Assembly (NCBI GenBank): GCA_035534435.1
Contig: DATLRX010000014.1
Span: 6,873 to 70,872 of the forward strand
DNA from: Palsa-851 sp035534435
GTDB lineage: Bacteria > Chloroflexota > Dormibacteria > Aeolococcales > Aeolococcaceae
Length of the DNA: 64,000 bases
Direction: 5' to 3'
Shown here: positions 42,442 to 51,516 of the stretch, one piece after another
How positions within the stretch are numbered: position 1 is the stretch's first letter
Layout: every line of letters starts with the position of its first letter
The notes under the pieces: model-generated
Seen by the model: the letters and a program-made list of their open reading frames with translations, nothing else
What the model was told of the DNA's origin: nothing
Databases searched by the model: none
Program-made: the position numbers and the translations under genes

Positions 42442-43539
42442 ATGCCACACAGGGTGCCGGGTGTCATCGCGCGCCGCCGGGGCGCCCCGGTCGAGGTCGC
42501 CACCGTGACCGTGCCCGACCCTGGGCCCGGCGAGGCCCTCATCCGGGTCGAGGCGTGCGGCGTCTGCCACACCGACCTGCACTATCGCGAAGGTGGCATC
42601 GGCGACGACTTCCCGTTCCTGCTCGGGCATGAAGCGGCCGGCCGCGTCGAGGCCATCGGCGACGGCGTGGCCAACGTCGCGCCGGGTGATGTGGTGGTGA
42701 TCGCATGGCGCGCTCCCTGCGGCACGTGCCGCAGCTGTCTCCGCGGCCGCCCCTGGTACTGCTTCGACAGCCGCAACGCTCGGCAGCGCATGACCCTCGA
42801 TGACGGCACCGAACTCACGGCCGCGCTTGGCATCGGTGCGTTCGCCGAGCTGTGCCTCGTCGACGCCGGACAGGCGGTGACGATCGATCCGAGCGCTCGG
42901 ATGGAGGCCGCAGCGCTGATCGGTTGCGGCGTGATGGCGGGATTCGGCGCCGCCGTCAACACGGGCGCGGTCGCGGCGGGTGACACCGTCGCCGTGATCG
43001 GATGCGGCGGCGTCGGCAACGCCGCGATCGCCGGCGCGGCGATCGCCGGCGCGCGCATGGTCATCGCCGTCGATGTCGTCGAACGCAAGCTGGAGTGGGC
43101 GAAGCGCTTCGGCGCAACGCACACCATCGACGCGCGGACGCAGGATCCGATCGAGGCGATCCGGGCGCTCACCGGCGGGTTCGGCGCCGACCTCGTCATC
43201 GACGCGGTGGGCCGGCCGGAGACTTACGTGCAAGCGTTCCTGGCGCGCGACCACGCCGGCCGCCTCGTCAACGTCGGCGTGCCGCCGGAACAGGGCATGA
43301 CCGTCGAGCTGCCGATGTCGGAGGTCTTCGGCCGAGGCGGGTCGCTGCGCTCGTCGTGGTATGGCGACTGCCTGCCGACACGCGACTTCCCCGTGCTCAT
43401 CGATCTCTATCGCAAAGGCCGTCTCGACCTCGACGGTTTCGTGTCGGAGCTCATCACCGTCAATGACGTCGAGGACGCCTTCACGAAGATCGTGAACAGC
43501 GAGGTGCTGCGTTCAGTGGTTGTGTTCAAGCACGACTGA
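42442..43539 (+). CDS. Zn-dependent alcohol dehydrogenase (S-hydroxymethyl-mycothiol dehydrogenase-like)
   Basis: 365 aa medium-chain dehydrogenase. Catalytic zinc ligands Cys42 (GVCHTD) and His63 (GHEAAG); structural zinc Cys93, Cys96, Cys99 and Cys107; NAD fold GCGGVGNAA. The sequence pattern is closest to the thiol-dependent formaldehyde dehydrogenases (mycothiol type), so detoxification of formaldehyde is likely, though the thiol used by this organism is unknown. The stop lies in TGACGTCA (43537-43544), whose other half is the stop of the convergent esterase. Confidence 0.92.
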   Translation: MPHRVPGVIARRRGAPVEVATVTVPDPGPGEALIRVEACGVCHTDLHYREGGIGDDFPFLLGHEAAGRVEAIGDGVANVAPGDVVVIAWRAPCGTCRSCLRGRPWYCFDSRNARQRMTLDDGTELTAALGIGAFAELCLVDAGQAVTIDPSARMEAAALIGCGVMAGFGAAVNTGAVAAGDTVAVIGCGGVGNAAIAGAAIAGARMVIAVDVVERKLEWAKRFGATHTIDARTQDPIEAIRALTGGFGADLVIDAVGRPETYVQAFLARDHAGRLVNVGVPPEQGMTVELPMSEVFGRGGSLRSSWYGDCLPTRDFPVLIDLYRKGRLDLDGFVSELITVNDVEDAFTKIVNSEVLRSVVVFKHD

Positions 43540-43541
43540 CG

Positions 43542-44606
43542 TCAGCGCAGCCGTTGCGCGAGGTACGCCAGTGACTTCGAGTAGCGGTAGTCGATGCCCA
43601 TGTGCGTTGCGTCGAACAGCTCGAACTCCACGTCGGTGACCCCGATCCTCGACAGTTCGTCGCGAAACGCGGTCGCGCCAAGGTCGAGATACCAATCGTC
43701 CCGCGTTCCCGCGTCGATCCACACGGCGCGAAGCGAGCGCAGGGGTTCCGCATACCGCGGCACCATGCGCACCGGATCCAGCGCCAGCCACTTCGCCCAG
43801 ATGTCGTCGCGGATCCGGCCGGAGTGCGGGTCGAACGGGAGCTCCGGCGTTCCGTCTTCACGCGCCGAGAAACAGGCCGCCACACCGAACGTCATGACGA
43901 CGCTGCCGTCGGTGTCCTTGGTGAACGCCGTCCGTGACTTGAAATCGGACCACCACGCCATGATGTCGCCGTCAAAATCGCGCAGCGCACGCACGACCTT
44001 GGCGAACTCCGGGATGTAGCAGTACTCGTACAGGGTGTCTCCCGCGTGGGTGGCCATGCCGCCGAAGAGATCCGGGCGCCACATCGGCGTGATCATGGCG
44101 CCGAAGCCCCCGCTCGACTTCCCCTGGATGCCCCGATGCGCGGGATCGTTCATCGTCCGGTAGTTGGCGTCGACCCAGGGGACGATCTCGTCGCAGAGAT
44201 ACGTGTGATACCGCCCGGTGCCGGGCGAGTCGACGTATTGCGACCCGCCGTACGACGTCCACGCATCCACGTAGACGACGATCGCCGGGGGCGCTTCCCC
44301 GGTCGCGAAGACGCGGTCCGCCGCAGCGGGAAAGGATTCGCGGAACGCGGCGCGATTCCACCACATCGCCGCCTGGCCCATGTAGCCCTGGATGACGTAC
44401 ACCGCCGGATACCGCTCGTCCGACGTGTCGTAGCCCGGCGGTACGTAGACCCAGAGCGGTCTCTCGGCAGGATCGGCGAGCACGTTCCCCGCGAGCGCCT
44501 CCGACTCGAGCACATGCTCGGCCACGCGCCCGGCAAGGTTCTGGCGCCACCAGCGGGGGGACTCCGCCTGGCCGGCCGCGGCAGGATCGATCTCGCGTGC
44601 ACTCAT
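43542..44606 (-). CDS. Esterase-family hydrolase
   Basis: 354 aa from ATG 44606, chosen because GAGGTGG precedes it. Putative-esterase fold: YPAVYVIQGYMG near residue 75, nucleophile Ser in GKSSGGFGA, Asp and His in the C-terminal part (ATHMGIDYRY). It resembles the Fes/esterase-D type proteins of the 16-18 kb cluster. No signal peptide. Substrate unknown; S-formylglutathione-hydrolase-like activity next to a formaldehyde dehydrogenase is a tempting but unproven idea. Confidence 0.85.
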   Translation of the reverse strand: MSAREIDPAAAGQAESPRWWRQNLAGRVAEHVLESEALAGNVLADPAERPLWVYVPPGYDTSDERYPAVYVIQGYMGQAAMWWNRAAFRESFPAAADRVFATGEAPPAIVVYVDAWTSYGGSQYVDSPGTGRYHTYLCDEIVPWVDANYRTMNDPAHRGIQGKSSGGFGAMITPMWRPDLFGGMATHAGDTLYEYCYIPEFAKVVRALRDFDGDIMAWWSDFKSRTAFTKDTDGSVVMTFGVAACFSAREDGTPELPFDPHSGRIRDDIWAKWLALDPVRMVPRYAEPLRSLRAVWIDAGTRDDWYLDLGATAFRDELSRIGVTDVEFELFDATHMGIDYRYSKSLAYLAQRLR

Positions 44607-44733
44607 CGCCACCACCTCACGTGAACGTTCGCTCCCCGACGCGTGATCGTAGCGACCCCGTACCGGAGGTCGGCGGCCCGTCGCCGGGGCCGAGTCGGCT
44701 AGCCTGAAACGACAATCACACGGAGGCACGTCA

Positions 44734-45702
44734 ATGCAGCAGCGACGTCTCGGCAGGGAAGGACCGATGGTCTCGGCCGTCGGGCTCGGAGCGATGAGCT
44801 TCGCCGGCGTGTACGGGGATGCCGAGGACCCTGAGTCCGAGGCAACGCTTGCGCGCGCTCTCGAGCTGGGTGTGACCTTCATCGACACGGCAAACATCTA
44901 CGGCGCCGGTCACAGCGAGGAGGTTGTCGGCCGAGCCATCGCGACGCGCAGATCCGAGGTGGTGCTTGCCACCAAGTTCGGTGGCGGTGGCGGCGTCGGT
45001 CTCGGCAAGCGCGACAAGGTGCGCCCTGCGCTCGAACAGAGCCTCGCGCATCTCCGGACCGACTACGTCGATCTGTACTACCTGCATCGCGTGGACCCGT
45101 CCACACCCATCGAGGAGACGGTCGGCGCCATGGCAGAGCTGGTGACGGCGGGGCTCGTCCGCTATCTCGGGCTTTCCGAAGCTGCGCCGGAGACCATCCG
45201 TCGCGCGCACGCAACCCATCCGATCACCGCGCTCCAGACCGAGTACTCGCTCTTCAGCCGCGAGCCGGAGGCCGAGATCCTGCCGACAACCCGCGAGCTG
45301 GGCATCGGCTTCGTGGCCTACAGCCCACTCGGACGCGGCATGCTCACCGGGAACTTCCAGCGTCTGGAGGACCTCCCGGCGGACGATTGGCGACGCAGCG
45401 TCCCGCGCTGGCAGGAGGAGAACTTCGACCAGAACGTCCGCCTCGTCACCCGGCTCGAGGCGATCGCCAAGGCCCACGACATCAGCACCGCGCAACTCGC
45501 GCTGGCGTGGGTGTTGCACCAGGGCAGCGACGTCGTTCCGATCCCGGGCACTCGCAAGCGTGCGAACCTCGAGGCGAACGCCACCGCAGCGGACGTCTCG
45601 CTCAGCGACGACGAGCTCCACGAGATGAGCGCGCTCGCCTCCCCGGCGACGGTCGCGGGTGCCCGTGGCTCTGAGCAGTACATGCAGCGGGTCAACGCCT
45701 GA
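44734..45702 (+). CDS. Aldo/keto reductase
   Basis: 322 aa TIM barrel. N-terminal LGAMSFAG, tetrad residues Asp and Tyr in FIDTANIYGAGHSE, Lys in ATKFGGG and His in YLHRVDP; a C-terminal IPGTRKR segment binds NADPH phosphate. A TAGCCT -10-like element (44700-44705) and GGAGG (44722-44726) precede the ATG. General carbonyl reductase of the AKR family; substrate unknown. Confidence 0.94.
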   Translation: MQQRRLGREGPMVSAVGLGAMSFAGVYGDAEDPESEATLARALELGVTFIDTANIYGAGHSEEVVGRAIATRRSEVVLATKFGGGGGVGLGKRDKVRPALEQSLAHLRTDYVDLYYLHRVDPSTPIEETVGAMAELVTAGLVRYLGLSEAAPETIRRAHATHPITALQTEYSLFSREPEAEILPTTRELGIGFVAYSPLGRGMLTGNFQRLEDLPADDWRRSVPRWQEENFDQNVRLVTRLEAIAKAHDISTAQLALAWVLHQGSDVVPIPGTRKRANLEANATAADVSLSDDELHEMSALASPATVAGARGSEQYMQRVNA

Positions 45703-45804
45703 CCCGCGTGAGAGTCACCGTCTCACGGCCTGGGCGCTGTCTGATGTGTCCGCCCTGAGAGCGCGGCGTAACCGGCCCGTCATCGCCACTGCGGTGCTCG
45801 AACC

Positions 45805-45810
45805 TACTAT
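45805..45810 (+). promoter_or_regulatory. -10 element, leaderless type
   Basis: TACTAT ends 6 bases before the GTG of the Flp pilin gene at 45817. Confidence 0.5.
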
Positions 45811-45816
45811 CGAGAC

Positions 45817-46029
45817 GTGTCGAATCTCTCTGCGCTGCTGTCCGCGCTCTACTTCCGTGGCACCGAGTTCGTTGCCCGGCACCTCGAGCGAGATGAGGAA
45901 GGACAGGGCATGGTCGAGTACGCGCTGATCCTCGTCCTCATCGCCATTGTCGTGATCGTCATCCTCACGACGGTCGGCAAGCGCGTGAACAACGTCTTCT
46001 CGAACATCAGCAACGGGCTCGGTCAGTAG
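45817..46029 (+). CDS. Flp/Fap type IVb pilin-like protein
   Basis: 70 aa. The EEGQGMVEYALILVLIAIV segment (about 27-45) is the Flp pilin cleavage site and hydrophobic helix, with the Glu-Tyr pair characteristic of Flp. The leader of roughly 30 residues is long for Flp. No tad secretion genes (tadA, tadV and others) are in the window, so it is an orphan or belongs to a distant locus. GTG start. Confidence 0.85.
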   Translation: MSNLSALLSALYFRGTEFVARHLERDEEGQGMVEYALILVLIAIVVIVILTTVGKRVNNVFSNISNGLGQ

Positions 46030-46148
46030 GCCGGACCGGCGGAGCGGCGCGGCTGCGCCAGGGAAACGGGCCTTCGCGCTCGTCGCGGCGTGCCGGACGG
46101 ATAAGCCGGTACGCTGGAGTCCGGTTCGAAGTCAGTAGGAGGACTCGC

Positions 46149-46577
46149 ATGAGTGTCGACAGCAGCGCCACAGCGACGTGGGTGGGCGATCTCGCGACCG
46201 GCCAGGGCACCGTTCGCCCCGCCAGTGGTGCCTTTCCCGAGCTCGCGATGACCTCCGCCCGGCGCTTCCAGACCCGGGACACCGGCTCGAGCCCTGAGGA
46301 GTTGATCGCGGCGGCCCACGCATCCTGCCTGTCGATGGCGCTTGCGCACGGCCTCGCCACAGCCGGATACCCGCCCAAGCAGCTCAACGTCACCGCGCGC
46401 GTCACCGTCGGGTTGCCGGAGGGCATCTCCGCCATTCACCTGACGATCAACGGCAAGGTCCCCGGCATCGACGCGGAGACGTTCTCGTCGGCGGTCGAAG
46501 CGGCCAAGGCGGGCTGTCCCGTGTCGAAGGCGCTCGCGGCCGTCCCGATCACGGCGGAGGCGACGCTGGAGCTGTAG
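46149..46577 (+). CDS. OsmC/Ohr family protein
   Basis: 142 aa. Redox cysteines in HASCLSMAL and AGCPVSKAL, with the SSPEELIAAAHA segment, place it in the OsmC peroxiredoxin family that reduces organic hydroperoxides. AGGAGG precedes the ATG by about six bases. Cytoplasmic. It sits alone between the pilin gene and a convergent propeller gene. Confidence 0.93.
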   Translation: MSVDSSATATWVGDLATGQGTVRPASGAFPELAMTSARRFQTRDTGSSPEELIAAAHASCLSMALAHGLATAGYPPKQLNVTARVTVGLPEGISAIHLTINGKVPGIDAETFSSAVEAAKAGCPVSKALAAVPITAEATLEL

Positions 46578-46595
46578 CCCGACCGGGCTCGAGAG

Positions 46596-47648
46596 CTACT
46601 CGGGACCGGCGTCGAGCAGGCGCCACGCCGATCCGCTCAGCTCCCATGTCTGCACGGGCTGCGCGATGGACTGCGCCTCGCTGAAGGCGAAGCCGAGCAG
46701 CAGCAGCTGCGACCGCGTGACGTCGGTCACCTCGGCCTGCGGCTGCGGCGGGACGCGATCGGTGGCAAGCGGCAACCACCGCGACCCGTCCCACGTCCAG
46801 AGCGCCGGCACCACGCCACCGACGAGGTCGCAGTTGCAGAGCACCAGGCTCCCCCGGTTGGGATCGAGGGCGATGGCCGTCGAGTCCGAGGGACTGTTCA
46901 CCCCGGTCACGACGTGCCACTTCGACCCGTCCCATCGCCACGTCGAAGCGGGCTCGGTGACCAGGTTGGCCGCCTGCGCAGCGCAGCATCCTTCGGCCAG
47001 CATCGTGCGCGAGATGGGGTCGTACGCCAGGAGGATGCTCGAGTCGATCACCCCGAGCATCCCCGCGCTCTGACGGAGCCAATGGGTGCCTGTCCAGATC
47101 CATGTCTGACCGCCGCCGCCGCCCGGCGCTGACAGGGTTACCAGCAGCATCTGGTTCAAGGCCGGATCCCAGGCCATCTGTGACCCGCCGCCGGCCGGAG
47201 GCTCACCGGCGCCACCTGCGCTCAACCTCTCCCAGTTCGTCCCATCCCACCCCCAGGTGTCGTTGACCGGAGCGCCCGACTGGAGATGCCCCCCGAAGAG
47301 GAGGATCTGCCCGCTCTGCGGGTCGAACGCCGCCGACGCGGCATAGCGACCCTTCGGGCTGTTCGCCGGGTGCAGGAGCGTCCATGTGGCGCCGTTCCAG
47401 GCCCACGTGTTGGCGACGTTCGAGACACCGCCGAACAGCACCACCTCGCCGGTGGACGCGTCGTCGGCGACGCTGAACGCGAACGCCACCGACGGCTGGC
47501 GGGGCACCGGTGTCGGCCCGACGCTCGCCGGCGTGATGCGTGGCACCGGGTGTGACGGCGGTGGACGCTGGATCAGGGAAACGACGATGCCCATCGCCGC
47601 TGCAACGGCGATGAACGCCGCAAGAATGACGCCTGGCCGCACGGTCAT
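46596..47648 (-). CDS. Kelch-like beta-propeller protein, membrane anchored
   Basis: 350 aa. An N-terminal signal anchor (about 5-27) precedes a proline-rich linker and at least six repeats of the type TWxWDGxxW ... LLFGG, that is galactose-oxidase/Kelch-like blades. Extracytoplasmic, probably a binding or scaffold protein. Function unknown. Confidence 0.82.
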   Translation of the reverse strand: MTVRPGVILAAFIAVAAAMGIVVSLIQRPPPSHPVPRITPASVGPTPVPRQPSVAFAFSVADDASTGEVVLFGGVSNVANTWAWNGATWTLLHPANSPKGRYAASAAFDPQSGQILLFGGHLQSGAPVNDTWGWDGTNWERLSAGGAGEPPAGGGSQMAWDPALNQMLLVTLSAPGGGGGQTWIWTGTHWLRQSAGMLGVIDSSILLAYDPISRTMLAEGCCAAQAANLVTEPASTWRWDGSKWHVVTGVNSPSDSTAIALDPNRGSLVLCNCDLVGGVVPALWTWDGSRWLPLATDRVPPQPQAEVTDVTRSQLLLLGFAFSEAQSIAQPVQTWELSGSAWRLLDAGPE

Positions 47649-47711
47649 CAGCTGCTGCTGCGAATGGCCACGCGGTCAGGATAGGCCCCGGAGCGCCGCG
47701 TGCAGGTTTGG

Positions 47712-47717
47712 TACGCT
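47712..47717 (+). promoter_or_regulatory. -10 element of G1 peptidase gene
   Basis: TACGCT, matching the TANNNT pattern seen at other starts here. It overlaps the left arm of the dyad at 47715-47735. Unlike the leaderless genes, this one has a long leader with its own Shine-Dalgarno. Confidence 0.4.
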
Positions 47718-47735
47718 TGCCGTCAATCGGCAAGC
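47715..47735. promoter_or_regulatory. Perfect 8-bp dyad upstream of G1 peptidase gene
   Basis: GCTTGCCG (47715-47722) and CGGCAAGC (47728-47735) are perfect inverse complements around TCAAT. The dyad overlaps the -10 element and the predicted transcription start, so it looks more like a repressor operator than an RNA hairpin. Confidence 0.6.
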
Positions 47736-47767
47736 CTGACAATCGACAATTCGAGGGGGGACTGCGC

Positions 47768-48541
47768 ATGCGTCGGATGACTCTCGCCGTGGCCACCGGA
47801 TGGCTCGCCATTCCGTTGGCGCTCGCGAGCACGACCAACGGCGTGGCCGCCGTGAGTCACGGTACGTTCCATTCAGGAAGCGCGATGGCCAGAGAAGCGG
47901 ACTTCGAGTCTACCAACTGGTCGGGCTACGCGGACACCGGTCTCACGTACACACAGGTCAAGGGCACATGGAAGGTGCCGACCGTCAAGACCCAGAGCGG
48001 CAACAAGTACGCATCGGACTGGGTGGGCATCGGTGGGTTCAACGATGGCACGTTGATTCAGGCCGGGACGTCTGAGCAGATTCAGGGGGGCGTGATCTCG
48101 TACAACGCGTGGACTGAGATCATCCCTGCGCCCGAGGTGCCGATCCCCCGGTTCATCGTCCATCCCCGCGACTCGATGACCGTGACCGTGACGAAGGTCG
48201 CGGGCGTGAACCAGTGGTCGATCACCGTCAAGGACACGACCGAAAGCGAGTCGTTCACGGAGGGATTCACCTACTCGTCATCGCAGGCGAGTGCCGAGTG
48301 GATTCACGAGGCGCCGACGGTCGGCGGCGGACAATCGGTGCTCGCCCTGACGACGAACGTGACGTTCACCCGCGGCACGGTCAACGGCTCGACGAAGATC
48401 GCCAGTGGTGGGACGGCCAACTCGATCCAGATGGTCACGTCGGCGAACAAGCCCGAGGCAACACCGTCGTTGCTGAGCACGAAGGGCGACGCGTTCGCGG
48501 TTGCCGACGGCGCCAAGGCACCGAAGCCACCGTCCAGCTGA
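47768..48541 (+). CDS. Peptidase G1 (eqolisin) family acid protease
   Basis: 257 aa from ATG 47768 with GAGGGGGG upstream. Signal peptide (about 1-28), then a single beta-sandwich eqolisin domain: NWSGYAD (about 50-56), SDWVGIGG, catalytic Gln98 in TLIQAG, a YNAWTEIIPAPE segment, and catalytic Glu177 in SAEWIHEAP. These match the Gln/Glu dyad of the mainly fungal aspergilloglutamic peptidases, active at low pH. Secreted; suggests an acidic habitat. Confidence 0.9.
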   Translation: MRRMTLAVATGWLAIPLALASTTNGVAAVSHGTFHSGSAMAREADFESTNWSGYADTGLTYTQVKGTWKVPTVKTQSGNKYASDWVGIGGFNDGTLIQAGTSEQIQGGVISYNAWTEIIPAPEVPIPRFIVHPRDSMTVTVTKVAGVNQWSITVKDTTESESFTEGFTYSSSQASAEWIHEAPTVGGGQSVLALTTNVTFTRGTVNGSTKIASGGTANSIQMVTSANKPEATPSLLSTKGDAFAVADGAKAPKPPSS

Positions 48542-48553
48542 CCTCCAGGAGCC

Positions 48554-49333
48554 TCAGGGCGACCAGTTGAAGTCAACCACGACAGGCGCGTGGTCCGATG
48601 GTCCAGTGCCCTTGCGCGCATCGCGATCGATGTACGCATCGGTGACCGTCGCGGCCACCGCCTCGTCGAGGAGCACCAGGTCGATACGCATGCCCTTGCC
48701 GGTGTGGAACATCCCGGCACGATAGTCCCAGTACGTGAACGGCAGTCCCTTGAACGCGCGCGGCTGCACGTCACGCAGTCCCAGCGCCACCAGCGCGGCG
48801 AGCGCCTCGCGCTCCGCCGCGCTGACATGCGTGGAGCCGATGAACTCAGCCGGGTCCCAGACGTCGGCGTCGGTCGGTGCGATGTTGAAATCGCCGCACA
48901 CCGCGAGTGCCTGGCCGGAGTCGCGACCGGTGGTGAGCGCGCCCTTGATGGCGGCGAGCCAGCGCAACTTGTACTGATAGTGGTCGTTGTCGAGCGTCCG
49001 GCCGTTGGGGACGTAGACCGACCAGACGCGGAGCCCTCCGCAGGTCGCGCTCAGTGCCCGCGCCTCCGGGTCCGGAAAACCCGGCTCACCGGTGAAACCA
49101 CGCTCGACGTCGATGAGCCCAACCTTCGAGACGATCGCGACGCCGTTCCAGCGACCGTCACCGTGCAGCGCGAGCTCGTATCCGAGCGCCTCGACCTCCG
49201 CACGCGGAAAGCCCCCGTCAGCGATCTTCGTCTCCTGCAGGCAGAGCACGTCCGGCCGCGCCGTTTCGAGCCACCCGACGAGGCGGGGAAGCCGCGCGAC
49301 GACGGAGTTGACGTTCCAGGTGGCCAGGCGCAC
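48554..49333 (-). CDS. xth: Exodeoxyribonuclease III (AP endonuclease)
   Basis: 259 aa. ATWNVNSV at the start, LQETKIAD (Glu metal ligand), GDFNIAPTD and the C-terminal SDHAPVVVDF motifs of the ExoIII/APE family. It repairs abasic sites and 3'-blocked ends. GTG start, with a minus-strand TATCCT -10-like element 7 bases upstream. No LexA box near it. Confidence 0.95.
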   Translation of the reverse strand: MRLATWNVNSVVARLPRLVGWLETARPDVLCLQETKIADGGFPRAEVEALGYELALHGDGRWNGVAIVSKVGLIDVERGFTGEPGFPDPEARALSATCGGLRVWSVYVPNGRTLDNDHYQYKLRWLAAIKGALTTGRDSGQALAVCGDFNIAPTDADVWDPAEFIGSTHVSAAEREALAALVALGLRDVQPRAFKGLPFTYWDYRAGMFHTGKGMRIDLVLLDEAVAATVTDAYIDRDARKGTGPSDHAPVVVDFNWSP

Positions 49334-49340
49334 GCGTGCA

Positions 49341-49346
49341 AGGATA
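49341..49346 (-). promoter_or_regulatory. -10 element, leaderless type
   Basis: Minus-strand TATCCT ends 7 bases before the GTG start (49333) of the exonuclease III gene. Confidence 0.45.
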
Positions 49347-49359
49347 GTCGGCTCACGGC

Positions 49360-49980
49360 TCAGAGCCGGAGGCCGCCTTCGAGGTGTCCCATCGCCTCAT
49401 CGAACAGCGTTGCCAGATGGGCCGACGGGTCCTCGAGCATCGAAAACAGTACGGCCATCGCCACGCCGACGACCGCGCCGGCGAGTGTCCTGACCGCCAT
49501 GTCATCCGTGCTGCGTCCAGTTCGTTCGGCCAGGACGCTCGCCAGCAGACTCATCGCCTGGCCGAATTGATCGAGCATCGAGGCACGGAGCTCGGGGACC
49601 GCGAGGATGAGCTGCATGCGCTCCGCCTGCGCCGCAATCTCCTCGGCGGTGAGCTCCGCGAACGACTCGTGAAACGCGACGCGCAGCGCCTGCAGGGGGC
49701 TGAGCGACGCGGGCTGTCGCTGGAACGCGGCAACGATGATCGGATCGAAGTCGTCGGAGAGGACGACGTCGGCCTTGTTCGGGAAATACCGGAAGAACGT
49801 GCTCTCGGAGATCTCGACGTCGTCGATGATCTGCTGCACCGTCGTCGCGTCATATCCCTGCGTCATGAAGAGCTGCAGCGCGCGCCGGCGGATCGCCTCG
49901 CGTGTGCGCTCCTTCTTTCGCTCGCGCAGCCCGGCGGCCGGGTGGCTAGCTGATTCCGACAAGTGGCCGTTCCTCGACAC
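49360..49980 (-). CDS. TetR-family transcriptional regulator
   Basis: 206 aa. HTH domain (about residues 22-70): REAIRRRALQLF, TTVQQIIDDVEIS, STFFRYFPNKADV. C-terminal helical ligand domain. The gene follows the MFS gene on the same strand and overlaps its 3' end by about 35 bases, so the two are one operon. Likely represses the MFS gene through the dyad at 51517-51546. GTG start; a shorter internal start is possible. Confidence 0.92.
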   Translation of the reverse strand: MSRNGHLSESASHPAAGLRERKKERTREAIRRRALQLFMTQGYDATTVQQIIDDVEISESTFFRYFPNKADVVLSDDFDPIIVAAFQRQPASLSPLQALRVAFHESFAELTAEEIAAQAERMQLILAVPELRASMLDQFGQAMSLLASVLAERTGRSTDDMAVRTLAGAVVGVAMAVLFSMLEDPSAHLATLFDEAMGHLEGGLRL

Positions 49981-51499
49981 TGTTCACCTGCAGAGTGTCC
50001 TGCAATTGGTTGTGTCGCGGCAGGAACAGCAACGTCAGCACCACCCCGACGAGCGCGATCCCCGCGGAGACGAGCAACGCCGCGTCCATGCCGTCCACGA
50101 ACGCGGTGCGGACGGAATGCAGCAGCGCGCTCGAGCCGAGCTGCTGCGCAACCGCGACGCCGCCGAACACGCTCTGACGGACGGCCGTGGCGGCAGCGGT
50201 GGGCAGGCCGGACAGCGCGAGCCGGGAGAGATAGATCGAGCTGAGCACGCTGCCGAGAATCGCGGTGCCGAACGGACCGCCGACCTTGTTCACCGCCTGC
50301 AGGACCGCCGAGCCGACACCACTGCGCTCCTCGGAGAGCTCGACGAGCGCTGCGGACGTCGACGTCGACAGCGCGAGACCCATGCCCACCCCGACGACCG
50401 CCATCCAGATCACCACGAAGAGGGCGCTCGAGCCGACAGCGGTGGTCGCCCCGATGGACAGCCCGACGCTCAGCAGGACGAAGCCGGCGGCGGCGGTCAG
50501 CTTGGCCCCGATGGTCCGGACCACACGCTCGGCGGGGATCGCCCCGACAACGAGGCCACCGATGATCGGCAGGAGCCGGAGGCCGGATCCCATCGCGTCG
50601 GTGCCGGCGACGCCCTGGAAGTACTGGGGCAGCGTGAAGAGGACACCGATCATGGAGAGCACGGCGACCGCGGCGAGCAGGACTCCCCAGGTGAACGACG
50701 CTGACCGGAACAGGGAGAGATCCAGCAGCGGCCGGCCTCCCGGCCGGTTGGTGAGATGGCGCTCCCAGGCGAAGAACCCGGCCAGGACGACGACCCCGGC
50801 GATCATCGCGAGCAACGCGCGAGGGTCGCTCCATCCGTCCTGACCTGCGGTGATGAGTCCGTACGTCAGCGCCACGAGGCCGGCCATCGAAAGAGTCACG
50901 CCGATCAGATCGATGGCGGGACGCTCCAATGGGCGTGACTCGGGCACGAGCGCAATCAGGGCGATGACTCCCACCACCGCAATGGGCGCATTGATGAGGA
51001 ACACCCACCCCCACCAGAAGTTGGTCAGCAGCCAGCCGCCCAGAATCGGACCGATCGGCAAGGACAGGAAATTCGCCGCGGCCCAGATCCCCACGGCCTT
51101 CGGGCGCTCCTCCTTGGTGAAGAGCACGGTCAGTGCGGAGATGGCCATGACGACGACGCCCGCTCCGGCGAAACCCAGCAGAACGCGGGCGGCGAGGAAC
51201 TCCCCCACCGTGGTCGAGAACGCGCACAGGACCGATCCCGCCCCGAAGAGCGAGAGCGCGATCACCAGCACCCGCTTGTGTCCGTACCGATCGCCGAGGA
51301 GTCCGGCCGGCAGCATCGCGGCAGCGAGCACCAGGAAGTACGCCGACGAGAACCACTGGAGGTCGGACTCCGACGCGTGCAGCGACTTCGCGAGCGTCGG
51401 CAGCGCCACGCTGAGCACCGTGCCGTCGAGCCCCACCGCCAGAACGCCGAGGCTCACCGCCGCCAGCGCCCACCACCTCTGTGCTCTCTGCGTCTTCAT
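49946..51499 (-). CDS. MFS transporter, DHA2/EmrB-QacA type
   Basis: 517 aa from ATG 51499 (GAGGTG upstream); about 14 membrane helices. Motif A GDRYGHKRVL after helix 2, motif C-like GxxxGPxxGG (GPILGGWL) in helix 5, both typical of drug/H+ antiporters of the EmrB family. Drug specificity unknown. It is read first, then the TetR gene, under the 51517-51546 dyad. Confidence 0.93.
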   Translation of the reverse strand: MKTQRAQRWWALAAVSLGVLAVGLDGTVLSVALPTLAKSLHASESDLQWFSSAYFLVLAAAMLPAGLLGDRYGHKRVLVIALSLFGAGSVLCAFSTTVGEFLAARVLLGFAGAGVVVMAISALTVLFTKEERPKAVGIWAAANFLSLPIGPILGGWLLTNFWWGWVFLINAPIAVVGVIALIALVPESRPLERPAIDLIGVTLSMAGLVALTYGLITAGQDGWSDPRALLAMIAGVVVLAGFFAWERHLTNRPGGRPLLDLSLFRSASFTWGVLLAAVAVLSMIGVLFTLPQYFQGVAGTDAMGSGLRLLPIIGGLVVGAIPAERVVRTIGAKLTAAAGFVLLSVGLSIGATTAVGSSALFVVIWMAVVGVGMGLALSTSTSAALVELSEERSGVGSAVLQAVNKVGGPFGTAILGSVLSSIYLSRLALSGLPTAAATAVRQSVFGGVAVAQQLGSSALLHSVRTAFVDGMDAALLVSAGIALVGVVLTLLFLPRHNQLQDTLQVNSVEERPLVGIS

Positions 51500-51516
51500 G
51501 GCAGTCACCTCTTTCT

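Noticed and set aside
44623..44630. GAACGTTC palindrome upstream of the esterase gene as a LexA box
   Set aside because: The half-sites have no 4-base spacer, unlike the three LexA boxes near lexA.
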